The notes: a model not told the origin generated them from the letters alone. Positions 1 to 6,387 are shown, counted from the first letter of the stretch. The stretch: 8,020 nucleotides of DNA from JBMYQA01 sp049600855 (GCA_049600855.1 JBMYQA010000283.1:1-8020), one strand, 5' to 3'. Numbers and translations: made by a program.

Positions 1-22
1 TTATTATAATCTCCATCCTTTT

Positions 23-820
23 TTAATTCATGCGAGATTTAATGTCCATTACTTCAGCCTCTAGGCGATCAAAAGCGAGGCGAAGGTCACTTTCTGAAGT
101 GGTGGCTTCTGGGATTTCTCTGCTGATGTAAGCGGTAAACCCCCAAATTTCTTTTACTTCTTGGGCTTCTACTTCATAAGGCTCATAAATGATGTTGGAA
201 GATTTTAAGATCAATGAATTGCGTTCATTGATTTTATTGTAGACTTTCTTCAATACTATCCCGTCTTCGGTTACAACTACACAAATTTGCCCCTCTTTCA
301 CATCATTAAAATCGGAAATGTACTCTCCAATGACAATGCTATTGGGCAAGATCGGTAACATGGAATCTCCTGTGATTTCAAATGCGCGATAGGTACGGCC
401 TTTTGGCAAAAAAGGCAACTTATATTTGGGAAGATCGACTAGGTATTGTTCGTCGGCGTAGCCTGTAGTATAACCTGCGGCAGCTTTTTCGGGAACAAAC
501 TCTACATTTTCATTCTCTGCATGATCTACGGTAATGGATAAAATACGGAGATTTGAGGCAGAAGCGTATTTCCGTACCTCCATCTTCCGCTGAATGTCTT
601 CATCTTCCATTTTTACCAAATCTAAATTTAGTAATTGATCTACGGTGATGTTGAAAAAATTCGCCATTCCATTGAGTACAGATAATTTAGGTTCAGCACG
701 CCCATCTTCATAAGAGCTAATGGCACTACGCGTCACGCCTAAATTCTCGGCCAATTTGCCTTGGCTCATCTTTCCATTTCGTTCTCTGAGATAACGTAAA
801 TTTTTACCTAAATAAATCAT
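23..820 (-). CDS. HTH (XRE) / S24 peptidase LexA-CI-like repressor
   Basis: A 265-residue transcriptional repressor of the self-cleaving LexA/CI type. Residues about 5-65 form an XRE/Cro helix-turn-helix, with the usual SQGKLAENLGVTRSAISSYE pattern followed by a helix ending in ITVDQLL. Residues about 110-232 form an S24 peptidase domain. Its nucleophile is Ser153 in the GDSM motif, the general-base Lys is Lys191 in VLKKVY, and an Ala-Gly pair at 115-116 (AAAGY) is placed like the autocleavage site of LexA and CI. A short amphipathic, coiled-coil-like tail (about 242-263) follows. By family knowledge such proteins bind operators as dimers and are inactivated by RecA-stimulated cleavage. Whether this one answers to DNA damage is inference. 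The ATG at 820 is the natural start; a promoter and TTAGCAA repeats lie 60-100 bp upstream, suggesting autoregulation. Its regulon is not visible here. Confidence 0.9.
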   Translation of the reverse strand: MIYLGKNLRYLRERNGKMSQGKLAENLGVTRSAISSYEDGRAEPKLSVLNGMANFFNITVDQLLNLDLVKMEDEDIQRKMEVRKYASASNLRILSITVDHAENENVEFVPEKAAAGYTTGYADEQYLVDLPKYKLPFLPKGRTYRAFEITGDSMLPILPNSIVIGEYISDFNDVKEGQICVVVTEDGIVLKKVYNKINERNSLILKSSNIIYEPYEVEAQEVKEIWGFTAYISREIPEATTSESDLRLAFDRLEAEVMDIKSRMN

Positions 821-879
821 ACTGCGGAATTTTTAATCAAAAATTGTATTAGAAATAAGATTATCACCAGAAACCCTAT

Positions 880-919
880 CTTGCTAACAAAATTAGCAAA
901 TGATGTTTTAATTAGCAAG
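880..919. promoter_or_regulatory. Candidate operator: three TTAGCAA half-sites
   Basis: TTGCTAA (881-887) and TTAGCAA (893-899) form a perfect 7-bp inverted repeat with a 5-bp spacer. A third copy, TTAGCAAG (912-919), lies in direct orientation 19 bp from the second and is an 8-bp inverted match to CTTGCTAA at 880-887. The sites cover the predicted start point, the -7 and the -33 of the repressor gene. The layout resembles a phage-repressor-type autoregulatory operator. That the adjacent HTH/S24 protein binds here is inference from position. Confidence 0.55.
888..918 (-). promoter_or_regulatory. Promoter of the HTH/S24 repressor
   Basis: On the minus strand, TAATTTTG (895-888) matches the Bacteroidota -7 consensus TAnnTTTG exactly. 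A TTG (918-916) lies 20 bp upstream, the expected spacing for the -33 element. Transcription would begin near 881, giving a leader of about 60 nt before the ATG at 820. Both elements are overlapped by TTAGCAA half-sites. Confidence 0.6.
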
Positions 920-1183
920 ATAAATATAAACAATGACCAATTTATTTCCAACACTTTGGTGATTTTTAAAGAATTTGATTAAAAATAACTCACACTTTCC
1001 TTCCTCAAATTATTAAACTACTGAGTTACAGCATGTAAGTCACCAAAACACTTTCTATAACTATTTTGCTCAGCTTTCAATCGCTTACAGCAATTACTTC
1101 TTGAAATGAGATGTCTCCCTAAGAATCTGGCATCCATGTAAGATACAACTCATACAACGCTACAAACATTAGCATTTTTTACC
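920..1183. other. Intergenic AT-rich spacer, no gene seen
   Basis: This stretch lies between the repressor operator and the promoter-like element of the deaminase gene. No reading frame with coding character, RNA gene or strong hairpin was seen. The only notable pattern is a widely spaced inverted pair, TTTGGTGA (955-962) and TCACCAAA (1040-1047), which may be chance. Confidence 0.5.
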
Positions 1184-1191
1184 TAGATTTG
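1184..1191 (+). promoter_or_regulatory. Candidate -7 element for the adenosine deaminase gene
   Basis: TAGATTTG fits the Bacteroidota TAnnTTTG consensus exactly and lies about 55-60 bp ahead of the ATG codons at 1247 and 1250. No clear TTG is found at the expected -33 position, so the element is only suggestive. Confidence 0.35.
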
Positions 1192-1246
1192 CCGACTGTC
1201 GCAACATGATCACTATTCCATATTTAATTTTAGTTTGCCTAGTTTT

Positions 1247-2743
1247 ATGATGACTGCTCATCCTTATCGTTTATTCATATTGTTGCTATTGATCGTTTCC
1301 AATATTCACGGATTGCTCGCTCAAAAACAATCTGCTGATGAATTGGCAACATCAACCTATTTTGAGTCGATCCGCTCAAATGAAGCCTTACTCACGGCAT
1401 TTTTGAATGCAATGCCTAAAGGGGGCGATATCCATCATCATTTTAGTGGATCAGTATATGGCGAAACATACTTAGAGTTTGTGAAGAATGCATCCCATTT
1501 ATGGATCAATACAGAAACATTAAAAATTGAAGATGAAAAGCCAACAGAACTTTCTGAAAGTGAATTGGCAAAGTGGATGACTATTGGCGAACTCAAAGCA
1601 TCAGAACAATTCGAACCACTAAAAGAATTATTGCTGCGTAGATGGTCTGTAAAAGATTATAACTTTGAGCGCCCTGGTCATGAACAGTTTTTTGAGTCCT
1701 TCGATTATTTTGGTGTTGCTAGCCGACCGACGTTAAAAAAGAGCTTATTGCTTATGAAAGAACGGGCAAAAAAAGAAAGTGTGCAGTACATCGAAACGCA
1801 GTTTAAATCGGTTAAGCTCAACGGAATTGATCTATCTGCTTTTGAACGTTACGACAGTTTACTACATGCGGCTCAAACCAATCGAGATGAAGCCCAAGTA
1901 GAACAGTTATTGAAACAATTGCAGAAAGAATTGGATATTAAATCCTTACAACAATCGGTAGATTTTTACAATGATTGGATAAAAGACCTTCATAAAGAGC
2001 TTGCTATTGACGATCAGCGTTTTACAATGCGTTACCAAGCTTTTGTCAAGCGTTTTCAAAATCCATCAAAGCTGTTTATTAATACAGTTGCGAATTTCAT
2101 GGCAGCCGATCAAAATCATTTGGTCGTTGGCGTAAATATCCTTGCGCCTGAGCACAAAACCGTTTCCATGAGCGACTATTGGCTCCATATGCAGTTTTTC
2201 AAATTTTGTCATAAACTATTCCCAAAGGTAAAATACTCCATGCATGCGGGCGAACTCGTCCTTGGTATGGTAAAACCTGAAGAACTTACTTGGCACATTT
2301 CTGAGGCAGTCTATACTGCAGCAGCTCATCGAATTGGACATGGCGTAGCCATTTACCACGAAAACAATTGTTATGAATTACTCAATTACATGAAATCTCA
2401 TGAAATTGCCGTTGAAATCAATCTTTCTAGTAATGAATTCATCTTAGGTGTGCAAGACGATGCGCATCCAATTACGCTTTACCATGCTTTTGGCGTGCCC
2501 ATTGTCATTAGTACCGATGATGCTGGCGTGCTTAGAAATAACCTTTGCCAACAATTCGTCCTTTTGGCACAGCGCTACCCACAATTTTCCTATGCAGATA
2601 TTAAACAATTTGTTTACAACAGCATCACGTATAGTTTTATTGAAAAATCGTCTGTAAAAAAACGCCTTAAGGTAAACTTGGATCGGTTATTTACGCAATT
2701 TGAACATTCGATTGTTCAGTATACCACCACTCAAAAGAAATAA
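1247..2743 (+). CDS. Exported adenosine deaminase (ADGF-like)
   Basis: A metal-dependent hydrolase of the adenosine/AMP deaminase superfamily, converting adenosine (or a related purine) to inosine with release of ammonia. The start is the ATG at 1247 or the adjacent one at 1250; a TTG at 1235 would add four residues. Numbering from that TTG, the N-terminus is a signal peptide: a basic segment, then a hydrophobic core (about 12-28), with likely cleavage after LLA at residue 29. Zn ligands and catalytic residues are all present: HxH at 67-69 in GDIHHHFSGS, His337 and Glu340 in MHAGE, His369 in RIGHG, and Asp428-Asp429 in STDDAG. The MPKGGDIHHH opening resembles secreted ADGF/CECR1-like deaminases and bacterial relatives rather than cytosolic Ada. 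Residues about 180-270 hold a charged helical insertion typical of the larger family members (about 500 residues against about 340). Likely periplasmic or secreted nucleoside salvage. The next gene follows after 36 bp and may be cotranscribed. Confidence 0.88.
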   Translation: MMTAHPYRLFILLLLIVSNIHGLLAQKQSADELATSTYFESIRSNEALLTAFLNAMPKGGDIHHHFSGSVYGETYLEFVKNASHLWINTETLKIEDEKPTELSESELAKWMTIGELKASEQFEPLKELLLRRWSVKDYNFERPGHEQFFESFDYFGVASRPTLKKSLLLMKERAKKESVQYIETQFKSVKLNGIDLSAFERYDSLLHAAQTNRDEAQVEQLLKQLQKELDIKSLQQSVDFYNDWIKDLHKELAIDDQRFTMRYQAFVKRFQNPSKLFINTVANFMAADQNHLVVGVNILAPEHKTVSMSDYWLHMQFFKFCHKLFPKVKYSMHAGELVLGMVKPEELTWHISEAVYTAAAHRIGHGVAIYHENNCYELLNYMKSHEIAVEINLSSNEFILGVQDDAHPITLYHAFGVPIVISTDDAGVLRNNLCQQFVLLAQRYPQFSYADIKQFVYNSITYSFIEKSSVKKRLKVNLDRLFTQFEHSIVQYTTTQKK

Positions 2744-2779
2744 ACCATTTTACTCACCTCATTCTAGCTAACGACACCT

Positions 2780-3832
2780 ATGTTTAAATTTAATGATGTA
2801 TCACTGGAGCGATTAGTCGTTCATCAGGTTGGGAATAAAGTTCAGGAACAAGATTTGGTGCTTTCGAAGTACGAAATCAGTATGCACGATGAAACGGTAG
2901 AAGAGTTATTGATGACTTATTTTCTGTCTTCGTTCAAGAGTGAAGCATTGCACCATTTTTTCCACGAAACGGATTTGGAGTTGAACGAAATCTACAACTA
3001 TGCTATGAAGATTTTCGATCACCCCACACATAACTTTTTTGAGCAATCCCAAAATATTGCCAAACACCTGTACGAAAAAAGCACCCATCCAAACATTAAA
3101 AGCGGAGAGATGTACTTAGCTTACTTCAGCGATTGTGTGGTAGGTGATGACCTGTGCGATGCCATTGGAATCTTTAAATCGGAAACGAAGGAGACCTTTA
3201 TTAAGGTGTATCAAAAAAACCAAGGCTTCGATGTGGATTACGATACGGGCATTAATATCAAAAAATTAGATAAAGGCTGTCTCATATTTGATTTAGAAGA
3301 TGACAAAGGTTTTAAAGTGGCCATTGTCGACAAAACCAATAAGCAAGAAGAAGCTGTGTATTGGAAGGAAAACTTCTTAAATCTGAAACCTCGGGAAGAC
3401 AGTTATTACCATACCCACAATTACCTCAATATTTGCAAAGACTTTGTACAAGATGTGTTTAATGCGGAGCACAATGTCGATCGTTCTGAGCAAATTGAGA
3501 TGCTGAATAAATCGGTTCAATACTTTGATACCAATGAGGTATTTGATGTACAGAGCTTTGAGGAAAATGTCATTGGGAGTGAGCCTGAAATTGTTGATGC
3601 CTTTCGGGAATACAAAGAAACTTATGCAGAAGATCGTAACCTCATGACTTTTGATGAGTTTGACATCTCACCGAATGCGGTAAAAGCCCAAAAGAAGCAT
3701 TTTAAAAGTATCCTTAAGCTCGATAAAAACTTCCACGTCTACATTCACGGCGATCGAAAACGCTTAGAAAAGGGCTATGATGAAGAAAAGGATTTGAATT
3801 TTTATAAGTTATATTATAAGGTGGAAAGTTAA
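2780..3832 (+). CDS. Nucleoid-associated protein, NA37/YejK (NdpA) family
   Basis: A 350-residue protein matching the 37-kDa nucleoid-associated family (E. coli YejK/NdpA, about 335 residues). Visible family features are the N-terminal VHQVGNK block (residues about 14-20), the YFLSSF segment, the HLYEKSTHPNIKSGE block (about 94-108), DAIGIFKSETKE (about 127-138), and the C-terminal ILKLDKNFHVYIHGD then EKGYDEEKDLNFYKLYY end. There is no signal peptide or membrane segment, so it is cytoplasmic. The family is known to associate with the nucleoid; its exact biochemical role is poorly defined, and in Bacteroidota copies are also found near mobile or defence loci, which is not evident here. The ATG at 2780 is the first start. 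It follows the deaminase gene by 36 bp, with no terminator between, and is itself followed by a hairpin terminator. Confidence 0.87.
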   Translation: MFKFNDVSLERLVVHQVGNKVQEQDLVLSKYEISMHDETVEELLMTYFLSSFKSEALHHFFHETDLELNEIYNYAMKIFDHPTHNFFEQSQNIAKHLYEKSTHPNIKSGEMYLAYFSDCVVGDDLCDAIGIFKSETKETFIKVYQKNQGFDVDYDTGINIKKLDKGCLIFDLEDDKGFKVAIVDKTNKQEEAVYWKENFLNLKPREDSYYHTHNYLNICKDFVQDVFNAEHNVDRSEQIEMLNKSVQYFDTNEVFDVQSFEENVIGSEPEIVDAFREYKETYAEDRNLMTFDEFDISPNAVKAQKKHFKSILKLDKNFHVYIHGDRKRLEKGYDEEKDLNFYKLYYKVES

Positions 3833-3865
3833 ACGCTCAACAACAAACAAATTGAACATTCATTT

Positions 3866-3908
3866 TGCCTCAATATTTGAGGCATTTATGCTGTTTTGGT
3901 TTTTTAAA
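3866..3908 (+). terminator. Intrinsic terminator after the nucleoid-associated gene
   Basis: TGCCTCAA (3866-3873), loop TAT, TTGAGGCA (3877-3884) form a perfect 8-bp stem 33 bp after the stop codon. A T-rich run including TTTTGGTTTTTT follows at 3893-3905. It separates the upstream unit from the lanthipeptide-like genes. Confidence 0.7.
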
Positions 3909-3993
3909 AAAAATATTTCTGGTTATATTGTTTTCTAGGATTTCTCATTCTCAAATTAATGATGCTTTTCTCGCTTTTACCCAAAAAGTAAGA

Positions 3994-4025
3994 TTGGTAT
4001 TACTAACGATTTACTTATACGTTAT
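3994..4025 (+). promoter_or_regulatory. Weak candidate promoter for the RiPP precursor operon
   Basis: TTG (3994-3996), 21 bp, then TACGTTAT (4018-4025) has the right geometry for a Bacteroidota promoter, but the -7 element misses the consensus TAnnTTTG at two positions. Transcription would start near 4032 and leave a leader of about 19 nt. No better match was found between the terminator and the precursor ATG. The start is preceded by the A-rich run TCAAATAAAAA instead of a Shine-Dalgarno sequence. Confidence 0.28.
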
Positions 4026-4050
4026 ATCATTAACTTTAATCAAATAAAAA

Positions 4051-4638
4051 ATGCTTGAGAAATTCAAATTTCGGTCTAATGAAATCACTAATTGGACCAT
4101 CCTTCCCTCTTCTATCACTGCAAGAGCCTGGCTTTCCGATGATTTTAAGAAGAATTTATTAGAAAACCCTACTCCTATATTAGCAAAGTATAGTAAAAAG
4201 TGGCCTAAAAACTTATCTGTTGTTGTGGTAGAAGATCAGCTAGATTTAAGGCATTTTGTGCTTCCAAGTCAACACAAATCGAAAAAGCTCAATGGCACTT
4301 ATTTATTAGAAACCTTAAACGAAGAAACAAAGAATAGTAAACCGCTCGAATGGGCGCTCCCTACGGAAGTGATACACAAAGCGTTAAGTGATGCCAATTA
4401 TAAAGAAAAATTAATCACCAATGCTAAAGGTGTATTACTAGATGAAGGGCATTACATTGCCGAAAGTCGGGTGGTCGTTTTTGAAAATAGCGAATTTACC
4501 CATCACCTCGTTTTGCCCAGAAACCCATTTGCTTTTGAAGAAATTAGCATCAAAGAATTAAATGAACGATTGATGGAAAATTTAAGAAGTGGTTCAACTG
4601 GAACAGGACAATGTTGTGCATCGGGAACATGTTCATAA
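4051..4638 (+). CDS. RiPP precursor with tandem NHLP leader and Cys-rich core
   Basis: A 195-residue precursor of a ribosomally made, modified peptide. Residues 14-72 match the NHLP leader (derived from the nitrile hydratase alpha fold): ARAWLSDDFKKNLLENP, then VVVVED and RHFVLP. Residues 100-156 repeat the unit: ALSDANYKEKL, VVVFEN, HHLVLP. From LSD to VLP the two copies align without gaps at an 84-residue offset. A linker rich in Glu/Asn/Arg (160-179) leads to a short C-terminal core, residues 180-195, SGSTGTGQCCASGTCS, with three Cys and seven Ser/Thr, as expected for lanthionine formation. The metal-binding Cys motif of nitrile hydratase is absent, so this is not that enzyme. The next gene, a LanM-type dehydratase, begins inside the core-coding DNA, which strongly supports the role. 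No GG-type cleavage site is clear. The function as precursor is inferred from architecture and context. Confidence 0.85.
   Translation: MLEKFKFRSNEITNWTILPSSITARAWLSDDFKKNLLENPTPILAKYSKKWPKNLSVVVVEDQLDLRHFVLPSQHKSKKLNGTYLLETLNEETKNSKPLEWALPTEVIHKALSDANYKEKLITNAKGVLLDEGHYIAESRVVVFENSEFTHHLVLPRNPFAFEEISIKELNERLMENLRSGSTGTGQCCASGTCS
4090..4518 (+). repeat. Tandem NHLP leader units within the precursor
   Basis: Unit 1 is encoded at 4090-4266 (residues 14-72) and unit 2 at 4348-4518 (residues 100-156). Matching landmarks are Trp15/Trp101, LP at 18-19/103-104, LSD at 28-30/112-114, the VVVV/VVVF strand at 57-60/141-144, His68/His152 and VLP at 70-72/154-156. Divergence is high, so the duplication is old. 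Unit 2 lacks the NP of unit 1 (Asn39-Pro40), having NA instead. Confidence 0.75.
4588..4635 (+). other. Predicted core peptide coding segment
   Basis: This segment encodes residues 180-195 of the precursor. Cys188, Cys189 and Cys194 could receive thioether bridges from dehydrated Thr183, Thr185, Ser191 or Thr193. The exact leader/core boundary is not visible; it could lie after Gly181, Gly184 or Gly186. The same DNA in the +1 frame encodes the first residues of the dehydratase. Confidence 0.55.
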
Positions 4639-6067
4639 ACACCCACAAATTGCAAGCGCTTTTTCTGAAATTGAGCGAGCGCTTGCAAAGATTAGCCCTT
4701 CTAGCTGCTTTTACGATAGAAATTCACTCCTCGAAACGTTAAAGCCTGATTTTGAACGGATATTTCAATTCTACTTCAATCAAGGAATATTACTTGTAGA
4801 TGCATTATCTAAGCTAGATGCTCATGCAGAGTTGGAACACATTCAAGTACCAGTAACGTCTTTTACCAAATACATTAACCGTGTCGTTACACATATTAAT
4901 AAAGCAGTTGCTACATTTGAAGAAAACATTCAACGTATTAATGATACGCTTTGTCTAGCCTTATCCACTAGTCGACAAGCTATTTTGTCCATTTCACTTT
5001 TAGGATTTGAAACGCATAATGGAGGTAAACAGCCCTTAAAGTTTGAGCTTAGTCATGGTCAGTCAATTGTATTTAAGTATACCCCACTCTATTCAGAAGA
5101 TTTATTTTCTACAATAATTGAACACTGTTGGCAATCTGAACATAAGCCCAATACACTTCAAGTAGTTTGTATTGATGAAAACTGTGGATTTTCCAAGTAC
5201 ATCGAAACGAATACAACTTTCGCATCAGCAGTAGAAATACCTAAGTTTTATGTTAACACCGGTGAATTACTTGCGATTGCATATGCGCTCAATATCTCTG
5301 ATATGCATATGGAAAATATCATTAAGCAAGCGCATTTACCTATTTTACTTGACTTAGAATCGCTATTTTATCAGTTTCCAAAGAAAATGGGAAAACCTAC
5401 TGTTTTTGCAACACAGATGTTACAGCCTAAAGCGATAGATTTTTACTCTTCTGGTATACAAGGAGGTGGTAAAACCAAACATTATTTCCCAACAATCAAT
5501 AAACGGAAATCAGATTTGTATGGAAATATGAACTTTAGAAATGAAGGTTATCATACTGCTAATCGTATTTTTAACCATCAAGAAATGATTAATCCGTCTT
5601 TGTACCAAGACGAAATTATAGCCGGTTTTTCACAGGGTTACCTCAATCTTAAGCCTAACAGACAAAAGGTTATAGAAATTATTCAAAACTATGAACACCT
5701 AAATAAGCTAAGAATTAGGCATATTCTTAGGCATACGGTTTATTACGTCAATCATCTTTTCCATTTAAACAAACCTTTTATTGATATTGCAACAAATCAA
5801 TTATCTCGCTTGAACCTAGATGAATCCGATGCTGCCCCACTCTCCGAACCGATTATAGCGATGGAGAAATCTCAATTACTCGAAGGAGATGTACCGTATT
5901 TTTATACCAAAATGAATGACAGGCATTTATATGCTGAAAATCGCATTATTGTTGAAAACTATTTTAATAATGATTCATTCCATGAAGTAAAAAGCAAGCT
6001 CGACCAATTATCGCAAGATGATATGAGGTATCAAATTGATCTTATCAGAAAATCGTTGAACGGTTGA
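4589..6067 (+). CDS. Stand-alone LanM-type dehydratase (DUF4135), no cyclase domain
   Basis: A 492-residue class II lanthipeptide dehydratase, which would phosphorylate Ser/Thr of the precursor and eliminate phosphate to give dehydroamino acids. DUF4135 landmarks appear in family order: LGFETHNGGK (138-147), VFKYTPL with Lys163 (161-167), SDMHMENII with Asp238, His240 and Asn243, LLDLESL with Asp255 and Glu257, IIAGFSQGY (343-351), RHILRHT with Arg377, Arg381 and Thr383, and LEGDVPYF (431-438). These match the kinase and elimination residues described for CylM, except that Glu141 stands where an Asp is usual. The protein stops right after this domain; the LanC-like Zn cyclase half of a full LanM (about 900-1100 residues in total) is missing and no relic of it follows. 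The only plausible starts are GTG at 4589 or 4616, both inside the upstream gene. It is probably translationally coupled to the precursor. Cytoplasmic. Confidence 0.85.
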   Translation: MVQLEQDNVVHREHVHKHPQIASAFSEIERALAKISPSSCFYDRNSLLETLKPDFERIFQFYFNQGILLVDALSKLDAHAELEHIQVPVTSFTKYINRVVTHINKAVATFEENIQRINDTLCLALSTSRQAILSISLLGFETHNGGKQPLKFELSHGQSIVFKYTPLYSEDLFSTIIEHCWQSEHKPNTLQVVCIDENCGFSKYIETNTTFASAVEIPKFYVNTGELLAIAYALNISDMHMENIIKQAHLPILLDLESLFYQFPKKMGKPTVFATQMLQPKAIDFYSSGIQGGGKTKHYFPTINKRKSDLYGNMNFRNEGYHTANRIFNHQEMINPSLYQDEIIAGFSQGYLNLKPNRQKVIEIIQNYEHLNKLRIRHILRHTVYYVNHLFHLNKPFIDIATNQLSRLNLDESDAAPLSEPIIAMEKSQLLEGDVPYFYTKMNDRHLYAENRIIVENYFNNDSFHEVKSKLDQLSQDDMRYQIDLIRKSLNG

Positions 6068-6109
6068 TCGTTGTATAAGTTTCATGTCTTCTGAAAGCTT
6101 GCTCTCAAA

Positions 6110-6146
6110 ATGAATTAATCATTACAAAATGTAACATTAAATTCAT
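6110..6146 (+). terminator. Possible AT-rich hairpin ending the RiPP operon
   Basis: ATGAATT (6110-6116) pairs with AATTCAT (6140-6146), and TTACA (6122-6126) with TGTAA (6130-6134), around an AAA loop with a small internal loop between. It lies 43 bp after the dehydratase stop. The stem is poor in GC and no T-run follows, so terminator function is uncertain. Confidence 0.3.
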
Positions 6147-6152
6147 ATTTGC

Positions 6153-6183
6153 TTGCTTATGTGAATTTCCTACTCTAGGTTTG
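6153..6183 (+). promoter_or_regulatory. Promoter candidate for the histone-H1-like gene
   Basis: TTG (6153-6155), 20 bp, then TAGGTTTG (6176-6183) fits the Bacteroidota consensus at both elements and in spacing. Transcription would start near 6190, giving a leader of about 200 nt before the ATG at 6388. Confidence 0.55.
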
Positions 6184-6242
6184 CATTGCTTTATAAGTCA
6201 AGTAAGTCGCGTTTGATAAAGATATTTTATGGTTAATTCATT

Positions 6243-6364
6243 GATTATAAGGTGCTTTTATATTCACCCAACTACTAGACTTATAATCACCTAGTTTAAT
6301 CAATCAGCTATGGGGAGATTATTTATGTTTCTTTACTGTTAACAAAGAGTGTACGTACCCCATA
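6243..6364 (+). promoter_or_regulatory. Long 5' leader with two inverted repeats
   Basis: Between the promoter-like element and the histone-H1-like start lie two perfect dyads. GATTATAAG (6243-6251) pairs with CTTATAATC (6280-6288). TATGGGG (6309-6315) pairs with CCCCATA (6358-6364), enclosing the palindromes TGTTAACA (6337-6344) and GTACGTAC (6351-6358). A 10-codon frame (ATG at 6310) begins in the second dyad. These could form RNA structure in the leader or be protein-binding sites; neither is shown, and no known riboswitch class was recognised. Confidence 0.35.
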
Positions 6365-6387
6365 TCATTTTTTAAATTTCAAGAATC

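Noticed and set aside
1..16. Minus-strand ATG at 16-14 leaving the window on the left (reads MEIII)
   Set aside because: Only five codons are visible and AAGG lies directly against the ATG without a proper gap. A neighbouring gene in an operon with the repressor is possible but cannot be supported.
955..1047. Inverted pair TTTGGTGA / TCACCAAA
   Set aside because: The arms are 77 bp apart in AT-rich DNA, have no repeat elsewhere and do not coincide with a promoter element; chance is a sufficient explanation.
3865..4047. A 60-codon hydrophobic frame just before the precursor, starting at TTG
   Set aside because: It starts inside the terminator hairpin with a weak codon, has no start context and no recognisable pattern. 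Its hydrophobicity follows from the T-rich DNA.
4051..4638. Precursor as a nitrile hydratase alpha subunit
   Set aside because: The NHLP similarity is to the fold only. The Cys-rich metal-binding motif of the enzyme is missing, the protein ends in a short Cys/Ser/Thr core, and it adjoins a LanM-type dehydratase with no beta subunit gene.
6310..6342. Ten-codon frame MGRLFMFLYC as a small gene
   Set aside because: Too short to support as a protein. It is mentioned only as a possible upstream frame in the leader.
6068..6387. A relic of a LanC cyclase downstream of the dehydratase
   Set aside because: No frame in this stretch shows LanC landmarks (the Zn-binding Cys and Cys-His motifs or GxxHG-type repeats). 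It holds regulatory-looking sequence only.
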